From Aphanomyces cochlioides (Eukaryota > Oomycota > Saprolegniomycetes > Saprolegniales > Verrucalvaceae): a DNA stretch of 64,000 nt. The translations under genes and the position numbers were made by a program. The DNA lies in NCBI GenBank assembly GCA_019828595.1, contig JAHQRK010000038.1:248001-312000 (forward strand), given 5' to 3'. Each line of letters starts with the position of its first letter. The stretch's first letter is position 1. The notes under the pieces are model-generated. The model ran no database searches, had not been told where the DNA came from, and saw only the letters and a list, made by a program, of their open reading frames with translations. This document shows positions 12,298 to 22,769 of the stretch, piece after piece.

Positions 12298-12689
12298 ATG
12301 CCTAGAAGCAACAATCGCGTTTCAAGCGTACACCAATTAGCGGCTGCCGAATCTATCGCGGATTTGTTCTCGACTCCCAGCGAAGCGATCAAGTTGCGTG
12401 CTGACATCTACCGACTCTGCTCGTTCCAAAGCGTGGTCATCAAGAAACTGCGTGCCCTAATCCCTGAAGCAAAAAACTCCGACGCGCGCAACGTACTTCA
12501 AGCTCTTACGGATAACTTATCCGGCGCAACACTCAAGTCGAAAATCTGATCAGTGGGACGCTCGACCGCGACATCATCAATTACCGCGCAGCCCGCCTCA
12601 AGAAGAAAGCAGCCAATCAAAATCAAGAAATAAGCGAAATCCAAGTCGAAGACGAAGAAAAGTCAAAAAATAGAAAAAGAATAGCTTAG
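12298..12689 (+). pseudogene. Leader ORF upstream of gag in element B
   Basis: It opens at ATG 12298 (MPRSNNRVSS) and runs 83 codons to a TGA at 12547-12549. Shifting frame there continues openly (ISGTLDRDII) to a basic end at 12689, so the ancestral ORF was about 130 codons. It holds the same position as the 120-codon ORF of element A. No domain is recognised. Confidence 0.45.
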
Positions 12690-12793
12690 TCTTTTTAAGA
12701 AAACAAAAAAGACAGCAAAAAAAGAAAATAGAACAAAGTTAGAAAAAGAATTCAAAACAAAACACTTTCAAAAAAAAATATCAGAAAAAAAAG

Positions 12794-13780
12794 ATGGTAG
12801 AATTAGAGCAATTATTTGCAACAATGTTAGAAACAATTCATAATTTAGAGAAAAATTTGGAAGAAGTCTCCAAGACACAATCCCTTCAAGTTGAAGTCCA
12901 AAAAGAAAGCAACAAGCGACATGAAGAAAGTCGACGTGGTCAAGAATACAAAGTTGAAGGCCTTACAATGCCGAAGTATCACGGAAGAATGGACGAAAGC
13001 ATAAGTCTATACATACATCAAGTAAACACATATTTCAAGGCGAAAAACATCGACCCTAAACTGAATCAAGAGACGCATACAAGATGCATTGCCATGATCG
13101 TAGCCAACTTTCGGGGCTTAGCAGCAGCCTTGTATCAAGACCGCCTACGCACAAGTGGCGAACCACCAAAAACACTCCTCGAACTCGAAGAAGAACTCCG
13201 ATATGAATTCGAGCCCGATGACTTACAAGACCGCATCCTCGACCAACTCTACGAGTTGAAGCAAGCTAACTGCGCCAATTTAATGGACTATGTCGGCAAG
13301 TTCCGCCGTATTTGCACTCAAGTCCAAGACATGACCGAGCGCGACAAGATATCCTTTTTCCAACGCGGCCTACGAACAAGAACAAGAGAAGAAGTTCTAA
13401 TATAGAAGATGTGAATCAGTAACCGAAGCCATTCAAGTAGCTCTAGACTTTGAGCGAGCGCATAGTTTCACTCTCGGAAACAATGGAAGAGACTCCCGCC
13501 ACCAGCAACGCCATGACCAACACCACAGACCACGATTCCAACGCAATCACCAAGGCAATGACCAGCGACAACGACCAAACAATCAAGACTCAAGACATTT
13601 TTCTTCCTTCCGTCAACCGCAGCCAGAGCGTGACGAATATGACATGGAAGTCGATAACGCGCAAATGAATCGAAACTCTCAGCGTGGTCCTCGAACCTGC
13701 TACAAGTGCGGCCGAGTAGGCCATCTAGCCAATGTCTGCCGAAGCTCTCAACGGTTTCACCAGAACAACCAAAACAACAA
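12794..13780 (+). pseudogene. gag of element B, frameshifted
   Basis: It starts at ATG 12794 (MVELEQLFAT) and carries the gag domain (LTMPKYHGRMDES, then FRRICTQVQDMTERD). A CCHC knuckle (CYKCGRVGHLANVC) lies at about 13699-13740. The frame breaks at about 13403 (TAG) and resumes in another frame through a His/Arg/Gln-rich linker. Otherwise it is close to the gag of element A. Confidence 0.85.
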
Positions 13781-16441
13781 TTTCCGCCGTTCAAACCACA
13801 ATAACAGAGCAGTGACTTTCTCTGGAACACAATCATCTCGTCCAACTAACCGACAACACAATGTTCAAGTTCAAGAAGCCGAAGACAGCGATGAAGAAGA
13901 AGAAATTGAAGTGATCAACACGCACGTTGCTCAAAGCAAGTACAAGGAAGTCCCAACGGAAAATCAACTGATGATTTCAGAAGGTCAACTGGATGGAAAG
14001 CCAGTAAAGATTTTAATTGACAGCGGTGCTACAAACCTTTTGTGCCGTCCTGGTCTCTGTGACCAAGTCATTCGGGAAAAAGAAGCCATCATTGAAGGAT
14101 TTGACGGACAAAACTCTGATGTAAAACGAGTTAATGAAGCTGAAGGTTCTCTCGTTCTCGAAGGAATGTCTTTTCCCAACTTACGTTTACGGAATGGGAT
14201 CTGGGTTCGAAGAACTTTGACGTGATTTTGGGACAACCATGGTTCCATCGCTTTAATCCCATTGTGGATTGGAGAAATCACAAGATTTTATCGATCAATG
14301 GAAGTGTAGTCAAGGAAGAAAGCGACAACTCAAGCGACGGATGGATTCTCAAGATTACGACAGTCAAGGAAGTTCAAGAAAACCTTCACCCTGCCATCAA
14401 AACACTCCTAACAAAGTATAAAGATGTGTTTCCTAAAGAATTGCCGACGCACTGCCTCCAAAACGAGGAATTGAATTCGATTTGACCATGCGTCCAGATG
14501 CCAAGCCACAATATCGACCACCTTTTCGTCAATCTCAAGTCGAGCAAGCATCTCTGGACAAGTTCATCAGCGAACTTGAAAGAAAAGGATGGATTCAATT
14601 GTCCAACAGCGACTGGGTTTCGAATATCTTTGGAGTCCCCAAGAAAGATGAAAACGGCCAAATGAAGTCAAGAAGCGAATGGCTGAGAACAGCGACTCCC
14701 GACACTCCAATACGTTGGGTTCTTGACTATCGATATGTCAACTCGCAAACGGTGATCCCAAAGATCCCTTTGCCAAACATCGAAGACTTATTTGATCGCA
14801 TGCATGGAAGCAAAGTCTTTACGAAGATCGACTTAGCGTCTGGATATCACCAAATGCTTGTTGAACCAAAAGCAAGAAAATACACAGCCTTTCGTACTCA
14901 TCGAAAAGTCTATGAATGGGTTATTGCTCCCATGGGAATGGCCGGAATGCCAGGAATTTGGTCCCGACTTATGCGTCGCCTCTTCGATAAATTCCCCTTT
15001 GCCGTTGTATACATGGATGATATTTGTGTTTTCTCTAAGTCAATCGACGACCACATCCATCACCTTCAAGCAATTTGCGATGTTTTACGAGCTGAAAAGT
15101 TGTACGCTCGTCCGTCTAAGTGTGCCTTTGCCCTCGACTCAGTCGATTTTCTCGGCCACACAATTTCCAAAGACGGCTTACACGTTGACAAGTCAAAAGT
15201 TCGTGCAATCGAACAATGGGCTGAACCTAAGTGCACTAAAGACTTAGTGAGTTTCATCGGATTTGCGAGCTTTTACAGAAAGTTTATTCCGAAGTTTTCG
15301 GACATTGTCCGCCCTTTAAGTGAATTGATGAAGCCAAAAACGCCGTGGTCATGGACTGAAGATCAGCGACAAGCCTTTTTAACGATCAAGATTGCACTTC
15401 AACAAGCTCCAGTTTTACAACTGCCCAACTACGACAAGCCTTTCATCGTAACAAATGATGCCTCAGGATACTGTTGTGGAGCAGTTCTATCCCAGTTGGA
15501 TAAGGACAGCAATGATCGACCGATCGCATTTTTGTCTAAGCGACTTGGCCCTCATGAAGTCAAGTGGCCTGCTCATGAAAAAGAACTCTACGCGATCAAG
15601 CTTGCACTCGGCAAGTGGCGTCACTACCTTCATGGTACTCGATTCGACATTTACACGGACAACTCAACGTGTAAATGGTTCATGGAAACTCCTATTCTCA
15701 CGCCTAAGTTGACTCGATGGCTCGACTTTTTCAGTGCGTTTGACTTTGTGTTGCATCATCGGCCTGGCAAACTTAATGTCGTTGCCGATGCGCTTTCGCG
15801 ACCTCCACGAGATGCCTCAAACATTGCGACGATGATTTCTGTTCATAATTGCGGAATCCGTTGTGCAAACGCCGCTCTACGACTTGATGCCTTGCAAACT
15901 CCACCTGACTTATCCCGTTCCCCCTCACGTGAACTTACCAAGCTCGTTGGAACTCCATTTTTGGGGGAGGATCTGTCAAGTCAAAAATGGAGTTCCACTC
16001 CGCAACGACTTGTAATCAATCATTCAAGACAAATTTCGTATTCAACAGTCGAATTGGATCAAGACACGAAAGAGCGATACATTAAAGCTTACAAGAAAGA
16101 CATCTCTGTTGTTATACAAGACAAATATGTTCAAAAAGATGACTTGTACTTCCTTCGTTCGAACGATCAAGTATGGAGACTTTATGTTCCCAATGATGTT
16201 ATCCTGCGCGCTGAAGTTATTTCTCAAGCTCATGACTCAAGCATTGCTGCGCATCCCGGAACAAGACGAACATTGCTAAGTATTTCTCAGTGGTATTACT
16301 GGGATACTCTCTTGGAAGATGTCAAACTTTATGTTGCAACTTGTGAAACTTGCAGTCGATACAAGACAAATAGTCTTCGTGCCAATGGCAAAATGATTCC
16401 GATTCAAGCCCCTAACGAATGCTGGCATACTATTTCAGTAG
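13780..16441 (+). pseudogene. pol of element B, N-terminal part (protease, RT, RNase H, integrase start)
   Basis: Protease has ILIDSGATNLL near 14010. Frameshifts occur near 14215 and 14475. From 14482 a long open frame carries RT with intact VVYMDDICVF, RNase H (TNDASGYCCGAVL; the usual TTD is TND) and the integrase zinc finger (HPGTRRT, CETC). The frame ends at 16461 in unrelated sequence because the inversion breakpoint follows SVD at about 16441. The catalytic aspartate of integrase is therefore the last native residue here. Confidence 0.9.
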
Positions 16442-16539
16442 ACCCGACTGAGTTTAGATAGACTTGTTTAGATAGACTTGGAAATTAGCCCTAAACCACA
16501 TCTATCACATACTGAAACTGAAACCTTGTGGATATTTGG

Positions 16540-16557
16540 GTTGCGAAAGTTCCCTAT
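16540..16557 (-). repeat. Displaced left terminal repeat of the Harbinger element
   Basis: gttgcgaaagttcccta resembles gttgcgaaagtcctcta at 23919-23935. The two should face each other but now read in the same direction, as expected if the left end was carried off by the inversion. TAATA-like sequence adjoins both. Confidence 0.55.
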
Positions 16558-16895
16558 TATTAATAGTAGTGCGCTAGACATTGTTGTGATGGTATTCATT
16601 TGACTCAATTTCTTGCTAACGTTAGATGAATTTTTACAGTTAATTCTCCCAGATTAACAAATGAATTTTTTTTTATAGTAATTATCCAATGATAATTATA
16701 CTATTAATAGTATACTTTAAATTATCCATATAAATTTTCGTGTTTCGTTTTTCCTAAGTTTCCCAGAAATTGACGATGCATCAACTTCCTCGCGGAGGTA
16801 GAACAGGCCCTTGTTGTACTTGCTGTTATTCATATTTGCAGTTAATCATTCTTGAGTCGCAGGGAGACTGCGCCTAAAGCGTAAGCGGTCTACAA
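16558..16895. other. Non-coding stretch, presumed C5 intron or spacer
   Basis: It is AT-rich sequence with runs of A and T, ending just before the C5 exon 5 remnant. No gene is seen. Confidence 0.4.
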
Positions 16896-18176
16896 TGATG
16901 ATTGGGATAATTTTGATGGGGTCCTTTCCATTGTGGATATCGTTAGCATTCCAACGAATGGAAAAGTCGAAATCAAGAATGAATCTCGAAAAAATATATA
17001 TATGAGACCCTGGCAAACAAAATGATGCTTAGGCCATTTTTCGACTTTTGAGAAAATCAACTTTGAAGCCGGAGTACCACTCTGTTATCCTCATCCACTT
17101 CTTTTGAAAAATGGCCTTGGAAAGAAATTGACAAGAACTACAGAAATCATTATATTCGAGACAACAGAACAAAATGAGCGATCAAGGTGGCAATGGGTTG
17201 ACCTGGTGTGCTGAAGACTCGGACGAGAGTGAATATTGGAATGACTCGACAGTTCTAGTGAAGACAATTTCATCCAAAATTTCGTCAAAATATTTTCCGG
17301 ATAATCCGGTTAAAAATTTATTTTCTGTGTTTTGATCATCTTCCAGTGCGGTTCAAGCCAGTCGGATGCCAGTATTCGATAGCCCATGCCAAATATTATC
17401 CAATTGTGTAAAGAAAAAAATTTCGACAAAATTGAAAATTGCGGTATGGCTGTCATGCCGAAGGCGATATCATCGTAACCACTACGACTTCTGGAGGTCT
17501 TAGACCATCGAAATGTAGCTGAAACAATGCTCTATCGCACTGCGTAGCTAACTCGAACTTCAACAAAACTCCATAAGCATCATTTTGTCTGCCGGGGTCT
17601 CATATTGACATACTTGACCATCTAGGAATATATGGATCACTGGTTCATTTTTCTCGGCAATGGACAAACCTCCTTGAACAATTTCGTTCCCGTTGGGGTA
17701 ATAATCATGTCCAAGCTAAAACCACAAATATTGTGCCTACACGTCCATCGTTGCTGAAAGGTTTACATCACCATCGTCGAAGCTTACACAGTCAGCGAGC
17801 TTTCAACAGACTCTTCTTTGCGCTCCTGCATTGGCACTCTCCAGAGCCCCCCGTTAAAGTCGGTGGATCGCTGCATACGTTGTACCATCGGCATTCCGAA
17901 TACCGCCAAATGCCCCTCTTTAGTTGTCGGGCGGCAGATTGTTTTGTCCTTTGCTATTCTTCATATGGTCATATTCACTTGCAAGTCCGACTCAGCTTTT
18001 TGGATTGTTTGGACAGAAGACAACACGATCCCAAGTTGACAATTCCGTTTTGTGCAAGCCAACACAAAACTAGTTATTCCGTGTGCACGGGTCAGCCATG
18101 CAGCACATTTCAACCATTCGCCACAACAACGTTATGCATTCACTCGTCTCAAGGCGACACTATGTGGGTGGCCTAG
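16896..18176 (+). pseudogene. Tandem copy C5, exons 5-6 (inverted), with MITE in the intron
   Basis: Exon 5 starts at about 16897 (MMIGIILMGSFPLWISLAF, a membrane span shared with other copies), but its acceptor reads AC instead of AG. Intron 5 is expanded by a MITE (17001-17606). Exon 6 runs from about 17620 (GIYGSLVHFSRQW) to a TAG at 18174-18176 after TMWVA. It is open throughout, with the family's Cys pattern (FSCRAADCFVLCY, CTGQPC). It lies on the plus strand only because of the inversion; exons 1-4 are at 24391-27498. Confidence 0.8.
17001..17606. mobile_element. MITE with ~30-bp terminal inverted repeats
   Basis: TATGAGACCCTGGCAAACAA at the left end matches, inverted, ...TTGTCTGCCGGGGTCTCATA at the right, and both continue into TGATGCTTA. 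TA flanks both ends, as in Tc1/mariner or pogo insertions. No transposase ORF is seen in about 600 bp; two small ORFs inside are not recognised. Confidence 0.75.
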
Positions 18177-18689
18177 CGGAGGCTTTCAAAACATCAACTG
18201 TGACCAAGTTGCTCGAGTGTCTGTGAAGAATTGATCGCTACTCGTATCGAAAACACTTCTCAAATATCAACAGTCACGGGTCGCTTTTTTCATCTACCAG
18301 TCCTGACTGTAATCGACTGCACGGCAACTGATATGTCGGTGCCACTCCACAGACTTAACATTTCATCACTCAGAAACATTGTCAAATGTGATGCGTATGT
18401 TGCCTATCTGAAAAGCAAAGGAAATTAAAGCAATGAAAGCCAAAACTTGAAACATTCTTACTTTGGTCAGTTCTCATCACAGCTGTACAGTGACTAAGGG
18501 ACATGCCGGGGGAATCCACCAAAACTTAAGCATTACTGCCTAATCTCTTTTGCCTCAAATAAGTGGGTGTAAGACATGGAAAGGAATAAAGTCCACGAGG
18601 CCTAAGCGCTTGTAGACTTGTGCTAAAAATAGGTTTCATTTCAGTTTCTCTCTGTCATTTGGTGCTTGTGATCGAAGGCTGTTGTCTAC
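18177..18689. other. Spacer upstream of C4 exon 1
   Basis: There is no gene. 18505-18665 is similar in reverse complement to the C3 upstream region (10300-10470). It likely holds the old C4 promoter, displaced with the inversion. Confidence 0.5.
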
Positions 18690-20281
18690 ATGGTGATAGC
18701 CCGGGCCACATCACAACCTGCGATATAATTTCCGCAGCGAAAGTTGCGGAATGAGGGTATCAGACTTCCGCAAAGTATATCTAGTTTACTTCAATGAACT
18801 AAGCATGTGCGATGTAGTTTAGTATATCAAGCACAGAACGTATCTGAAAGGTTGTGATGCATCAAATCAATATCCATCGCTGCTGAGAGAGTGTTATATG
18901 TGCTTCCGCATTTCCGCAAAGGACAAAAAATGTAAGAACGGTACTGCCCAAAACTGTCTAGGGCCCATCTCTTGCTTTTAAGCCATGCTCTTGTGGTTTT
19001 GGAAACGTCAAAGTCTCAAAATGTTGGCCCGTCGTGAGCACATACCGAGTTCTGCGCATCGTGAGCACAATCGCTGTGCTAGTCGATTTGCCAATCAAAA
19101 TGAATTTAAGAATATTTTCAGCCAATCAAACCTTTGTCAGTAATACGATCCACTCGTTTTGGTGCCAAAATAATCGCTACTTTGTCAAGCTTGACACGAA
19201 ACAAAGTAATGTCGAAGAGAGATAATAACGATGTTTCCAAGTACTGACTTGGGATGAAAACAATGAATCCAATTAACAAGCCGTCGATAAAATCTGGGAT
19301 GTTGTGCATGTAGTCTTTATACCAAGCCTCCTTGGTTAGAAGAGGGGTTTCATAGCCTGCATAAAATAAAATATGCAAAAAGACCAGCTTCCTCTGTGCA
19401 TCGCACACTAACCAAGATCGATCTACCTTACTTTCCATTGATCACGAAGCGACATTTTGCGGAATGGCCCTCCTCAACTTCCGCGTTTTGCGGAAAAAGT
19501 CTGGCTTTCAAAATTCCGCATATTTTTAAAAAATATCCGCAAAATTCGGAAAAAATTGCGGAAATTGTGACACTGATCACAACCCAAAGCTTCAGTGCGC
19601 ATCAGTCAATTTTCTTTGTGGTACTCGGGACTGTTTGCCCTCAAGCTCGCCACGACGGTACTATCCCCAAACCATTCAATGTATTTATGAGTGTGTGGCC
19701 TTTGCTTGCCTATTTCTCAGAGCCTTTGCCTTTGTCAATTCCAGGAGAAGTGTTGTCGTATTGAACTCCTTCGACACCTTCAATAATGTGACTTTTGACT
19801 ATCTTCATCGGCTCTACAACAGCGAGACAATGAGGGACAGCCACGATACCCACTTTGATAGTAGCACAATCACTTACGTCGAGTGCCGCAAACTGGTCCT
19901 GCCTGTCGATGTAGCCTCCACATCATAGCTAAGCTCCTATTTTATTCGTTTCCAGGTATTGATTTTGATCATGTCGAAATAACGATACTTGGCAACTAGG
20001 GGCAGTGACGTACGGTCGTGGCATTCAGACTTTTGTGAGGGAATTAATCAGTCAAGATGCAGTAGCCAGGCGACGGAAGCGACTGTTTCAATGTCAACGC
20101 AATTATTACTATGGAATTATCTTGTCCGATTCATGCGTTTGGCTTGAGCCCTTGTTGCTCGATACATCCAGTGATATGTACAAGGTCTACTTTGGGACTA
20201 TTGTACGGGAGGGCGCACTGTAAAGCTTGTTGAAATTGGTCTTCCGCAGTTTGCTCACTCTCTTCATTTTACGAGTATTAT
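18690..20281 (+). pseudogene. Tandem copy C4, 5' half (exons 1-3), inverted
   Basis: Exon 1 begins at ATG 18690 (MVIARATSQ), is split by a hAT-like element after 18717, and resumes at 19584 (KASVRISQF) to 19657. Exon 2 is about 19697-19956, with a frameshift near 19765 and its acceptor changed from AG to GG. Exon 3 runs from 20000 to the element B target at 20281, with a further frameshift near 20215. The final residues (LTLFILRVL) continue directly into the minus-strand half at 11837 (WLRYCRHYLPLL), which identifies the two halves as one gene. Confidence 0.85.
18718..19575. mobile_element. hAT-like non-autonomous DNA transposon in exon 1 of C4
   Basis: The 8-bp duplication ATCACAAC at 18710-18717 and 19576-19583 flanks an 858-bp insert. 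Its ends share an inverted repeat: CTGCGATATAATTTCCGCA at the left and CAGTGTCACAATTTCCGCA at the right, read inwards. Removing the insert and one target copy restores exon 1 in frame. Further TTCCGC motifs sit just inside both ends. A 106-codon minus-strand ORF (19438-19118) is not recognised. An 8-bp target is typical of hAT elements. Confidence 0.8.
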
Positions 20282-20495
20282 TGTAGCAAACTAGGCAGAG
20301 GAAGGCAAATTGTAGAATGAATTAGATCTCAACTTAACTCCAATCTAGCACATCCTTGTAACTTTAAGCCACATCCTATTGTCACATCGCTTTGGTTGGT
20401 GTTGAGGGGCGTTTACGCTAGTTTCCTAAGTCGTAAACTGCGTTACAGCATTCAGCCGAAGTCCTGAGCCAAACCGGTGGCTCAGGATCGCTACA
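20282..20495 (-). repeat. 3' LTR of element B, inverted
   Basis: This 214-bp LTR reads TGTAGCGATCC to GTTTGCTACA on the minus strand. Its outer flank is ATTAT (20277-20281), the inverted partner of ATAAT at 11833-11837. Confidence 0.95.
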
Positions 20496-21545
20496 TCCTC
20501 CCCGTGACGTCCGGCTGTCGTCGGGAAAGACGGCGCTGAAGGTCTTGAACTAGCTGCTTGAAATGATCGACGTGCTTGATGTTCTTTGCGAGTTCCCACG
20601 TTGCTTCGCTTTCAGGTTGGCCATGCCACTTGACGAGATATTCGAGCTTACGATTGAATTGTCTCTGCTTCAAGAGGCGTTCGACGATGAAGAGTTCTTC
20701 ACCAGTTGAGTCATCGAGTATGACGGGTGTTGCCTTGGGAATCGGTCGACTTGCAAATTTGGGATCGTTCGGTTGATAGTGTTTCAGGCAGTCGACATTG
20801 AAAACATCATGGAGTCTTGACATTGATCGAGGCAACTTCAGGCGCATTGCGTTTACATTGATTTCTTCAATGACTTCAAAGGGGCCGATGAATAGGGGAA
20901 CTAGCTTTGGACGCCCATTGCGATCTAATTGTTGTGCATGCTTCAAGGGCAAATCGCGGGTTGCAAGGAGAACTTGATCTCCAACTTTGAAAGTTATGTT
21001 TGAGCGCTTCTTGTCATAGAATGCCTTTTGTCTTGCTTGAGCCTTCTTCAAATTTTCTTGGGCAATCTTCAATATCTCTTGTCGTTCTTCAGAGAAGTTT
21101 TTGGCAAAGTCATTTGGAGGCATTATACTATCTATTACAGGGTTTCGCAAAGTTCTTCCAGTGTTGATTTGAAATGGAGTGAGGCCAGTTGACGACTGAA
21201 CAAGTCCTTGGTGAGCATACTCTATCGTGGGTAAATGGTCAATCCAATCTTCTCCAAGATAGGACACTTGGCAACGTAGAGCATCTTCTAGTGTTCGATT
21301 TTGGCGTTCAGTTGCTCCATCAGCTTGAGCACGACCCGCAGTTGTCATGGCTTGCTTGATATTCATGATTTGCATGAGGGACTTCCAGAAATTACTTGTA
21401 AATTTTGGGTCTCGATCACTGATGATCACGCTTGGTAAGCCATGGTGGCGAACAACATGATCGAAAAACAACTTCGCGGTGTGCGGAGCATCGGCATTTG
21501 TTTGAGTTGGAATGTACTTAGCTCTTTTTGACAATTTGTCAACGG
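20491..21545 (-). pseudogene. pol of element B, C-terminal part (integrase core, chromodomain)
   Basis: It reads from VDKLSKRAKY through the integrase core (SVIISDRDPKF, GATERQN) and the GPF region (PLFIGPFEVIEE). It ends with a chromodomain (EYLVKWHGQPESEATWEL) and an Arg-rich end. The stop codon TAG is formed by the first bases of the LTR (ATGTAG). The frame is intact, so this half was in good condition when the inversion severed it from its N-terminal half. Confidence 0.92.
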
Positions 21546-21629
21546 GTAGGTTTGAGGGATCTCGATCGTATCTCAACTGTACAATTCAGTTTCACAGTGC
21601 ATTTGACGTCAAAATCTGGTCGGTCGTCC

Positions 21630-22769
21630 ATGGTCTTTGTTGGTCCCAAGCTTACAGGAGACCAGGCTCTCACAATCTTGATCCACGTTTGGATGCTTGC
21701 GCGCCGTGACAAGAAGCGCTTCATCAGGATCATGCGTATTTTGATAGCAGCAAACTGCTTTCGTCTCAGAGACGCACAGCCAACAGTGGACAAATCCTTA
21801 GCATTCGACGAAATGGTCAGTGATGCTGTTGCCAAGGCACGCTACCGGTTTACGATCCCTCAGCTACGAGAGCTCGCTCAAAAGTTAGGACTACCAGAGA
21901 GTGGAATTATTACTCTAGAACGCGACCACGTCTCTCGTGTCGAAGCACTTGCTCTTGTCTCTCGGCGTCTGTCTGAAGCTTGCAAATTGTTTACAATTTC
22001 GAATGAATTTGGTCGCTCCACAGCGGCGTGTAGCAGGATCATGAAAGCCACGATTGCTATTCTATACGCCAACCACCGCTACCTCCTCTATTTCAACCAT
22101 CGTATCGTTCGAGACAGAATTGACCAGTATTGTCATGCTATCCATGTTGAAGGTGCCCCACTACGCTGCTGCTGGAGCTTTATTGATGGTACTAGACAAT
22201 ATGTTGCTCGCCCGACCCCTCGTTTGAATCCGTCATCGCAACATGAAAATCTGCAAAAGTCCTTATTCAACGGTCATCCACGACGTCATTGCTTCAATTG
22301 GCAAAGTGTCCAGGCACCGGATGGGATAATAGTAAGCCTATTTGGTCCAGTAGAAGGTCGACGCCATGATTCCACAGTATTGAACTTCAGCGGTCTCCTC
22401 GACTTAATGGAGAACGACACGTCTGGCATATTTTGTGGCAAATTGATATACGGCGATCCCGCGTACGGATCCAGCACGTTTGTGACGTCAGCTTCAATTT
22501 ACCCTCATCCAAAGTCTGCTCAATTCAACAGCGACATGAGCTCAGTGAGAGAATGTGTCGAATGGGGCTTCGGCAGAGTGAAGACGCTATGGGAGTATAT
22601 GAACTGGGACAAGAAGCAACGAGTAAGACAAGCACCTGTCGGCAAAAACTTTTGTGCTGCTGTACTATTGACGAATTGCCTCACTTGTTTGCAACCTTTG
22701 GGTAGTCAGATCTCAATGTATTTCGATATGCTACCGCCAAGTTTAGATGATTACTTGAATTTATCCTAG
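21630..22769 (+). CDS. PIF/Harbinger transposase (DDE_Tnp_4 type)
   Basis: This is a 379-codon open frame from ATG 21630; a later ATG at 21693 is an alternative start. The nuclease core is recognisable: first Asp in WSFIDGTRQYV, HDSTVL in the middle, second Asp in IYGDPAYGSS, and Glu in RECVEWGFGRVK. The N-terminal third carries a probable helix-turn-helix region around FGRSTAACSRIM. No stop or frameshift is seen, and the length suits the family. The transposase would cut and paste DNA at 3-bp targets (known for the family). It probably cannot act on its own element now because the left end is displaced. Confidence 0.88.
   Translation: MVFVGPKLTGDQALTILIHVWMLARRDKKRFIRIMRILIAANCFRLRDAQPTVDKSLAFDEMVSDAVAKARYRFTIPQLRELAQKLGLPESGIITLERDHVSRVEALALVSRRLSEACKLFTISNEFGRSTAACSRIMKATIAILYANHRYLLYFNHRIVRDRIDQYCHAIHVEGAPLRCCWSFIDGTRQYVARPTPRLNPSSQHENLQKSLFNGHPRRHCFNWQSVQAPDGIIVSLFGPVEGRRHDSTVLNFSGLLDLMENDTSGIFCGKLIYGDPAYGSSTFVTSASIYPHPKSAQFNSDMSSVRECVEWGFGRVKTLWEYMNWDKKQRVRQAPVGKNFCAAVLLTNCLTCLQPLGSQISMYFDMLPPSLDDYLNLS

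Larger units (their letters stand above)
11838..16441 (+). mobile_element. Ty3/Gypsy chromovirus element B, 5' part
   Basis: This part holds the 5' LTR, a leader ORF, gag, protease, RT, RNase H and the N-terminal half of integrase. It ends abruptly at ISVD near 16441. The remainder lies reversed at 20282-21545. The target duplication is ATAAT at 11833-11837, with its partner ATTAT (inverted) at 20277-20281. Without the inversion the element would be about 5.9 kb, inserted in exon 3 of C4. Confidence 0.92.
16442..21545. other. Inverted segment of about 5.1 kb
   Basis: Everything in this interval is reversed relative to the array: the 3' half of element B, C4 exons 1-3, C5 exons 5-6 and the left end of the Harbinger element. 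Reversing it in thought restores integrase continuity (SVD ... VDKLSKRAKY), correct target duplications for element B and inverted terminal repeats for Harbinger. Both breakpoints contain ACCCG/CGGGT (about 16442 and 21543), a possible microhomology. About 20 integrase codons were lost at the junction. Confidence 0.88.
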
